Positions 59,001 through 64,000 of a DNA stretch of 64,000 nt are shown here, piece after piece. The stretch is from Reticulitermes speratus (lineage: Eukaryota; Arthropoda; Insecta; Blattodea; Rhinotermitidae). Positions within the stretch are counted from its first letter, which is position 1. Each line of letters starts with the position of its first letter. Location: NCBI GenBank assembly GCA_021186555.1, contig JAJKFL010000006.1, positions 3,209,715 through 3,273,714 of the forward strand. The letters are read 5' to 3'. The notes beneath the pieces are model-generated. The model searched no databases and had not been told where the DNA came from. It saw only the letters and a program-made list of their open reading frames with translations. The position numbers were made by a program, and so were the translations under genes.

Positions 59001-62000
59001 ATGTCCTTCCTGAGAGATTACAAATGTCCGTGCCAAGAGCATGTCCTTCCTGAGAGATTACAAACTGTCCGTACCAAGAGCATGTCCTTCCTGAGAGATT
59101 ACAAACTGTCCGTGCTAAGAACATGTCTTCCTGAGATATTACAAACTGTCCGTGCCAAGAGCATGTCCTTCCTGAGATATTACAAACTGTCCGTGCCAAG
59201 AGCATGTCCTTCCTGAGATATTACAAACTGTCCGTGCCAAGAGCATGTCCTTCCTGAGATATTACAAACTGTCCGTGCCAAGAGCATGTCCTTCCTGAGA
59301 ATTACAAATGTCCGTACCAAGAGCATGTCCTTCCTGAGAGATTACAAACTGTCCGTGCCAAGAGCATGTCCTTCCTGAGAGATTACAAACTGTCCGTGCC
59401 AAGAGCATGTCCTTCCTGAGAGATTACAAACTGTCCGTGCCAAGAGCATGTCCTTCCTGAGATATTACAAAATGTCCGTACCAAGAGCATGTCCTTCCTG
59501 AGAGATTACAAACTGTCCGTGCCAAGAGCATTCCTTCCTGAGAGATTAAAATGTCCGTACCAAGAGCATGTCCTTCCTGAGAGATTACAAATGTCCGTAC
59601 CAAGAGCATGTCCTTCCTGAGAGATTACAAACTGTCCGTGCCAAGAGCATGTCCTTCCTGAGAGATTACAAACTGTCCGTGCCAAGAGCATGTCCTTCCT
59701 GAGAGATTACAAACTGTCCGTCCAAGAGCATGTCCTTCCTGAGAGATTACAAACTGTCCGTGCCAAGAGCATGTCCTTCCTGAGAGATTACAAAATGTCC
59801 GTACCAAGAGCATGTCCTTCCTGAGAGATTACAAACTGTCCGTGCCAAGAGCATGTCCTTCCTGAGAGATTACAAACTGTCCGTGCCAAGAGCATGTCCT
59901 TCCTTAGAGATTACAAACCGGAGCGAGAAACATCACATTGCTGGATGTCAGCAAATGCGAGGACAAGTGCAGTCTCAATGTTAGGGATATGGACATGTAA
60001 CTTATTGCAATAACGATGAAACATCTGAAGTGCTGTGAGTGTACAGTGTTGTCTAGCCTACGGTTTTAATTCTGTTTGTAGCCTTGTTGCAGATATAAAA
60101 ACAATTTCTACTGAAGAAGCAAGAAGAATTGCTGCAGAATGCGTCAATGAAGCTGAGAACAATTACGGCCTGAAGATTTCAGACGACGAAGGTAACATTA
60201 ATTGCGACCATTTTCTGTACAACTGCTTATACGGGGGCAGTTAGTGTGTTACTATTCTTAGCAGTGATGTCGGCGACTGATTTCATTTTTATCCTACAGA
60301 AGCCTGGTCTGCCCCAGCAGATGGTGGCCATGTTTTTAGTGAAGATGACATCAATATCTTCAACAACAGATCAGTGGTAAGGACATTTAACTACTTTACA
60401 TTCACACGTAACTCGCACACAATATAGTACTGATTGTCTTAAAAGGGTCAGTCTATAGTCCATAGGTATTATAAAGGACGGTGTTTTATCTGACCAATAT
60501 CCTTTGTCACTTCCTGTCAACTAGGTTATCGCGTAAAACGTAGGCAGCTAAGCGCCCGCACACACCGCGTTAACGTAGCTGCGGTCAGTGACCACTCATA
60601 TTTTTTTTTATGGCTCAACAGCCCCTTTTCGGGTGCCTAGGCCTCCTCATTTCGAGGTTTCATGATCACACACACTTTAGACACACCAAACTCGGTAGGA
60701 CTCCTCTGGACGAGTGATCAGTCAGTCGCAGAGACCTCTACCTGACAACACACAACACTCACAACAGACAGACATCCATGCCCCCGGTGGGATTCGAACC
60801 CAAGATCCTAGTAAGCGAGCGGCCGTGGACCCACGCCTTAGACCGCGCGGCCACTGGGATCGGCACCATACGTGTATATAGGTCAGTTAAAATAATTATG
60901 CCATTCAATAGACTGCAATGACACCGAATTTAAAACTAGAATTTTTCTAATTATTTTAATACAGGAATCTTCATGAAAATTCCATGTCGAAACATGTTGC
61001 AGGATAGTAGAATATAGTGCTGGCAACTTCCCTGTGTTGTGTTTGTGACACTGTCAGTCATTGCCCGTTTATAGACGGTCAGAAGTCACAAGGTCAGAGG
61101 GCGACTACAGACTGTAGACTAGTCACTACACTCACTAAGCTACCAGCAAGTGATGTTTGATTAAGCACAGGGAAAATTTAATTTTATAAATATAATTTAA
61201 CTTTATTTTGTGACTTATATTTATATGTCTGTCTTGTGTAACGAGGAAACACAGGCGAAAACATTTATTAAATTTAAATAGACGTTAGATTCTTGGACAA
61301 AACGAACTTGATATAATTATCATATGTTGCACATTGAAACTCGGTAGGGGAGAGGGGGGATAGTTGGCACACTTTACACTTACCCCTGTAGCCAACTAGC
61401 CCCCTCTCCCCTACTAGGCTTATAGGTTTACGGTTAAAGATACACAATTTTTTTAAATAATATACAAAAAATAATAAAAATCATGAAGCTACTAGATAAA
61501 ATTTGTCTTCAAATTTAAAAAAAGGCTTTTACTATTTCAGCTCATTCAACTATCTTTTCTTGCAGTGTATTCCTCAGTGTTATCTACAGAAGTCAAAAGC
61601 GGTAAGTTAATACTGCCTTAAAAGTTTGTCCATTAATGAAACTGAAGGTAAATTTTCTCACTTTCCTTACATATTTAAACCTCTACACCACAGCGGTAAG
61701 TATATATACCACGTTTCTTAATATAAAGAATTCTGCAACTGACTCGCACAATGTGTCACATGTAATTCTCACAATAAACAGTAATTGGCCTTTGTAAAAC
61801 ACAGAAACTGTGTTTTTGTAAGTCATGAACTGCATTTGTAAACATAATTCAGACAGATTTAAAGTTTTAGGGCCGTAACATTGGTCCAAAATTTATTCAC
61901 TGGGCTCTTATCTCAGAGGCCTGTGTTCGATCCCAGGCCAGATCATGTGAGATTTATGGTGGACCAAGGGAGGCTGGAATACGTTTTTCTCCGATTATTT

Positions 62001-64000
62001 CTCTTTTTCCCTGTCAGTATCATTCCACCATTGCTCCATACATGTCTTCATCTTAATACTACACTTGTCATAAGGACAAGCGGGTGATGACTGGGAACTT
62101 CTAAAAAAAGCAAGGGTATTTCAGATATGGGGGTGCAGCGGGGAGAATAATATTTCTACATTATTTATATTTCTGTGATCTAAGTAACGGAATTAGTCTT
62201 GGATTTGATATAACAAACCACTATAATAATTCTCTTTAGTTAAATTTCGACAAACACGTTTAATACGGAAGGGCTGTATGTAAAAATATTACTGTTGCAG
62301 GCAGATTCTGATGGCAACATAATTCCTCATGAAGCCGTTAAATTAATGAAATCAGTGATTTCTCTCAGCGATGAAACTTTCTGGGGAGCGGTAGAAAGGA
62401 TATGCACTAAAGGTACTTAAATTCTCTACAGGGAGTCCATTTTTAAAGAAAAAAAACAAATTATTATAAGATCAGGTCACACACTTTCAACAATTCTAAA
62501 TTCTTGGAAGTGGAAAGGATATGAAATGTAATTATTTATTAACTAACCACCTCTGTGGAGCAGAGTCGTTATTGGAAGCTAACAGTTCCTCAGCTAGTCA
62601 AAAAACTCTCCACAGATTTTGGAATCGGAAAATTCTTGTTTTCTTCGCATCTGAAATAGCCTACATGTCCATTTGCAAATATCGTGTTCCTTACAAAAGC
62701 TGAAGACAGCAGGTTAAACGTTTATTCCTGAATTACAAATTTACAGAATTATATAAAACACATGTTTCGGCTTGTTTACATTACACCATCCTCATGTCTG
62801 GCCAACATGAATAAATAAAGGAATATTTTTTTATTTTAAACTTACTGTGCGTGGAAGAATGTCCGAAAACTTTATTGCTTTGTGTTAATTACAGAAGTAT
62901 ATTATTTTTCTGTTATTAATTACAAGATTGTAAATTTTCTATAAAATATTTATAAGGTTTAAAATCCAGACTTTTTTTCATATTTTCGTCTACTAAGAAT
63001 CAATTATAAAACAGTAGTGTTATTATATCTTATTTATTCTTGGGGCCCAGACCTGAAGATGGTTTAATTTAAACAAGCCGAAACATGTAATCTGCCTAAC
63101 CTTGTGTATTTTTAATGCAGGAATAAAACGTTGTTTCGAACTGAAATTTTCTTCTTTAGTTATTATTTCCCAAAACGGGATGCACTGCACCAAAGTCTTA
63201 ATCATTACCCATCACCGCCGGACAGTCTTCTAGAACATGAATTCTCAAACTGTGGTACGTGTACCAATACTGTTACACCATCCATTGTTTACTGCTATGC
63301 GGCATTAGTAAAAAAATCGGTATAAAAATATATAAATTTAAAAAATAAATGAAACACGTCAGATATATTTGCTAATACGCAGCATTGCTGGCAACATTAT
63401 ACAGAGTATACACAAAAGAATGGTGCGGTTTCAATAGTGAATACTATTGAAATCGCACCATTCGTTTGTGTATGCCTGTATAACTCACCCCCACTCAGTT
63501 TTTTTTCAATTTCATATTTTTATTTATATACAACAACTATTAGTGGTACATCAAAGTTATTAATTAATTAATTAATTTAATTTAGTGATAAGCCAGTAAA
63601 AAAAAGTTTGAGAAATCGTGCTCCAGAATAAACATGTAAAATGTCGTTTGTTTAAAACTGTTTTCACTACTGACTATGGATTTCATTTAACATTTCTGAG
63701 CAGTTACGGAAGACGTGCTGGTTTGTTTACATGATTAAACAAATATGGTCGTCTATATACGTCCACAAGAAAACTGTCTTATTTCTGGCATGCATATAAT
63801 AACTTATTTTTTGTTACATGTTTTATCTCGTTTAGGCGAAAACTTGAAACGTTTTAAAAAATGTCGGCGTTTGTTCAGTCTTCTTTATGTCTGCATCGGA
63901 GTCAGCTTATCTACTACGCAGTACTTTTCTTTCATTTACCCCCACCTGCAGCAGCTGATTACCATTTCGCTGTGTCTGAGAGCAGAACAATGTGGAGGCA
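52922..64000 (+). CDS. OBP-C: Plus-C-like odorant-binding protein, 3' end off window (7 exons seen)
   Basis: Exons 52922-53000, 55703-55779, 60047-60191, 60300-60376, 61566-61601, 62301-62412 and, less surely, 63836-63900. Phases 1,0,1,0,0,1 match the other genes. Signal peptide with SSVLLVYFCVVITAIHS. The third exon is longer than in the paralogues: CCLAYGFNSVCS, then a helical stretch, then AECVNEAE, with an extra Cys and no CC-x-x-P. Exon 5 is CIPQCYLQKSKA and exon 6 starts ADSDGNIIPHEAV. The Cys-Pro and terminal exons should lie to the right of the window. Same presumed role as its neighbours. Confidence 0.72.
53085..53510 (+). repeat. 114-bp tandem array (about 3 units) in OBP-C intron 1
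   Basis: Same unit and same flanks (CCATGTTTAACATTCAACAA on the left; AATCTTAGTCT on the right) as the array in OBP-B intron 6. The shared edges mean the element, not just the unit, was copied or co-duplicated. Confidence 0.95.
53876..53915 (-). other. structured hairpin motif, left end of the Penelope-like remnant
   Basis: Minus strand: CTGATGATGGCT ... AGCCGAAATATTTAGC. Faces a plus-strand copy at about 55090-55132 with related flanks (GCTTAATA...ATTTC). The two bracket the Penelope-like fragment as inverted ends. Confidence 0.45.
54090..54323 (+). mobile_element. Penelope-like element remnant (C-terminal coding part)
   Basis: Plus-strand frame with HRHEWGPIDKTMNLLHTCKK, KKMNTLEQFYIQ, then a degraded tail to a stop. 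From memory the H-x-x-G-P-I ... MNTLE-x-F-x-I pattern resembles the end of the GIY-YIG endonuclease domain of Penelope-like elements. No GIY-YIG catalytic core is readable. It sits between inverted structured motifs at 53876 and 55090 in OBP-C intron 1. Confidence 0.5.
54324..55700. other. OBP-C intron 1, right part
   Basis: Contains the right-hand structured motif (about 55095-55132, degenerate GAAA) and another decayed one at 55540-55582. No exon before 55703. Confidence 0.4.
55703..55779 (+). CDS. OBP-C exon 2
   Basis: Acceptor CTGCCTTTTGCAG, donor GAG/GTACAT, 77 nt. Codes (G)PLHSETNFLSGPVPEEAD and ends HYVE; cysteine-free acidic linker equivalent to exon 2 of the paralogues. Confidence 0.7.
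55826..56113 (-). mobile_element. tRNA-derived SINE (family A, old)
   Basis: Diverged: GGAGTGGAGGTATGGCTCCA near the left end, decayed tRNA-like head at the right (CCGGTCACCACACTACAACG). Confidence 0.55.
56402..56479. mobile_element. 78-bp hairpin MITE, mariner-related
   Basis: Perfect arms, centre TTTTAATAGTGAACACTATT as in the copy at 51766, TA on both sides. In OBP-C intron 2. Confidence 0.92.
56600..56885 (-). mobile_element. tRNA-derived SINE (family A, divergent)
   Basis: Left part AGAGAGTAGAGGTACAGCTC, right end minus-strand head TCACTATACCGACTGAGCTG. The body has drifted more than the 49778-52311 copies. Confidence 0.65.
56915..57150 (+). repeat. 15-bp tandem array (about 15 units)
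   Basis: Unit ACATTTATATATGAC. 15 is divisible by 3, so three frames are open and give repetitive peptides with no other support as coding. Confidence 0.95.
57220..57740. mobile_element. MITE with internally expanded structured-motif units
   Basis: The ends GTGCGCTCTTCTGGGGCGTT and ATATCCCAGAAGAGCGCAGA are inverted and match the element at 2338-2530. The interior holds about five repeats of TTCAAGATGGGACCGATA...CCGAAACGTCGG. This internal tandem expansion has no counterpart in the 2338 copy. Confidence 0.7.
57790..59920. repeat. 41-bp tandem array (about 52 units) in OBP-C intron 2
   Basis: Unit GAGAGATTACAAACTGTCCG plus TGCCAAGAGCATGTCCTTCCT. Variants are TGCGTACCAAGTGC, ATATTAC and ACATTAC. 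Ends about 125 bases before the acceptor of OBP-C exon 3. Confidence 0.96.
60047..60191 (+). CDS. OBP-C exon 3 (Cys-Cys exon, extended)
   Basis: Acceptor GTGAGTGTACAG (weak pyrimidine tract), donor GAAG/GTAACA, 145 nt. Phase 0 in and 1 out, as in the paralogues, with CC as the first two residues. Better-looking acceptors at 60081 (TTTGTAG) and 60095 (GTTGCAG) break the phase or lose CC. About 55 nt longer than in OBP-A and OBP-B. Confidence 0.6.
60300..60376 (+). CDS. OBP-C exon 4
   Basis: Acceptor TTTTATCCTACAG, donor GTG/GTAAGG, 77 nt. Codes EAWSAPADGGHVFSEDD and ends FNNRSV before the C-x3-C exon. Confidence 0.7.
60603..60864 (-). mobile_element. tRNA-derived SINE (family C)
   Basis: T-tract at left, CTCAACAGCCCCTTTTCGGG, and minus-strand head CCTTAGACCGCGCGGCCACT at right. 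Close relative of the nested copy at 4496-4756. Confidence 0.85.
61344..61415. mobile_element. short palindromic MITE-like hairpin
   Basis: Arms TAGGGGAGAGGGGGGATAGT and its reverse complement (GCCAACTAGCCCCCTCTCCC) enclose about 20 bases. Distinct from the mariner-type hairpins. In OBP-C intron 4. Confidence 0.7.
61566..61601 (+). CDS. OBP-C exon 5, 36-nt micro-exon (CxxxC)
   Basis: Acceptor CTATCTTTTCTTGCAG, donor GCG/GTAAGT. Codes CIPQCYLQKSKA. Confidence 0.85.
61885..62095 (+). mobile_element. tRNA-derived SINE (family D, divergent)
   Basis: TGTGTTCGATCCCAGGCCAG (B-box), GGTGGACCAAGGGAGGCTGG, then CCCTGTCAGTATCATTCCAC CATTGCTCCAT, the same stretch that, reversed, makes up the 91-bp satellite at 29-1651. 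Confidence 0.75.
62301..62412 (+). CDS. OBP-C exon 6
   Basis: Acceptor ACTGTTGCAG, donor AAAG/GTACTT, 112 nt. Codes ADSDGNIIPHEAVKLMKS, a helical stretch, then VERICTK. Confidence 0.8.
63052..63091 (+). other. structured hairpin motif (hammerhead-like)
   Basis: CCAGACCTGAAGATGGTTT, loop, AAGCCGAAACATGTAATCTG. CAGA can pair with TCTG outside the core. A decayed inverted copy lies at 62768-62806, so the two may be the ends of one inserted element. Confidence 0.45.
63402..63478. mobile_element. 77-bp hairpin MITE, mariner-related (slightly decayed)
   Basis: CAGAGTATACACAAAAGAAT ... ATTCGTTTGTGTATGCCTG. A few arm mismatches, TA at both sides. Confidence 0.9.
63836..63900 (+). CDS. OBP-C exon 7 (tentative)
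   Basis: Acceptor TTTTATCTCGTTTAG; codes (G)ENLKRFKKCRRLFSLLYVC and IG. C-x9-C matches the spacing in OBP-A exon 7. The only donor giving the expected phase 0 is GGA/GTCAGC, which is weak and ends the exon about five codons earlier than in the paralogues. The frame stays open to the window end. Confidence 0.45.

Noticed and set aside
63957..64000. Alternative OBP-C exon 7 after CACCTGCAG
   Set aside because: In the required phase it encodes no cysteine before the window end, unlike both paralogues; the exon at 63836 fits better.

Overview
The window is eukaryotic, almost certainly from a large repeat-rich polyneopteran insect genome; a cockroach or termite is the best guess. It is intron-rich and AT-rich and carries several tRNA-derived SINE families, Tc1/mariner hairpin MITEs, Penelope-like and LINE fragments, and an exceptional load of private tandem arrays (about 35% of the bases). 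The species is an inference from repeat style; no species-specific marker was recognised.

The real genes form a head-to-tail cluster, all on the + strand, of small secreted cysteine-rich proteins that I read as Plus-C-type odorant-binding proteins (OBPs). They were assembled exon by exon from splice sites and codon phase. (0) At 2797-2858 is the last exon of an upstream paralogue. (1) OBP-A, 10370-20345, is complete: nine exons, 210 residues. (2) OBP-B, 33594-49398, is complete: nine core exons, 249 residues, plus a possible 45-nt cassette exon. (3) OBP-C starts at 52922 and runs off the right edge; seven exons are visible. All share a signal-peptide exon, a C-C exon, a 36-nt micro-exon coding CxxxC plus seven residues, a following exon that in B and C opens with a D-x-D-G stretch, and identical intron phases (1,0,1,0,0,1,0,1). 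This argues for tandem duplication of one ancestral gene.

Layout: 1-1650 91-bp satellite; 2797-2858 terminal exon; 3250-5000 nested SINEs; 5690-7259 34-bp satellite; 7900-10030 SINE fragments; 10370-20345 OBP-A, with a mariner remnant in intron 1, a 41-bp satellite filling intron 2, an antisense ORF with a 30-bp satellite in intron 6 and a Penelope-like fragment in intron 8; 20503-21346 35-bp satellite; 21347-25850 mixed dispersed repeats; 25852-32268 a 6.4-kb 40-bp satellite with an E-box in every unit; 33594-49398 OBP-B, with 25-, 51-, 24- and 114-bp arrays in its introns; 49778-52311 SINEs and hairpin MITEs; 52922-64000 OBP-C, with 114-, 15- and 41-bp arrays and a Penelope-like fragment.

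The observations most worth following are: (a) the 51-bp array in OBP-B, which begins inside a candidate cassette exon, repeats that exon's splice donor about 28 times and stays in frame with the OBP; (b) a roughly 40-nt structured motif, recalling a hammerhead-ribozyme layout, that recurs more than 15 times in otherwise different repeats with a stem that changes sequence but stays paired; (c) a 91-bp satellite that appears to be an amplified SINE piece; (d) a mariner remnant and 78-bp hairpins that share its ends.
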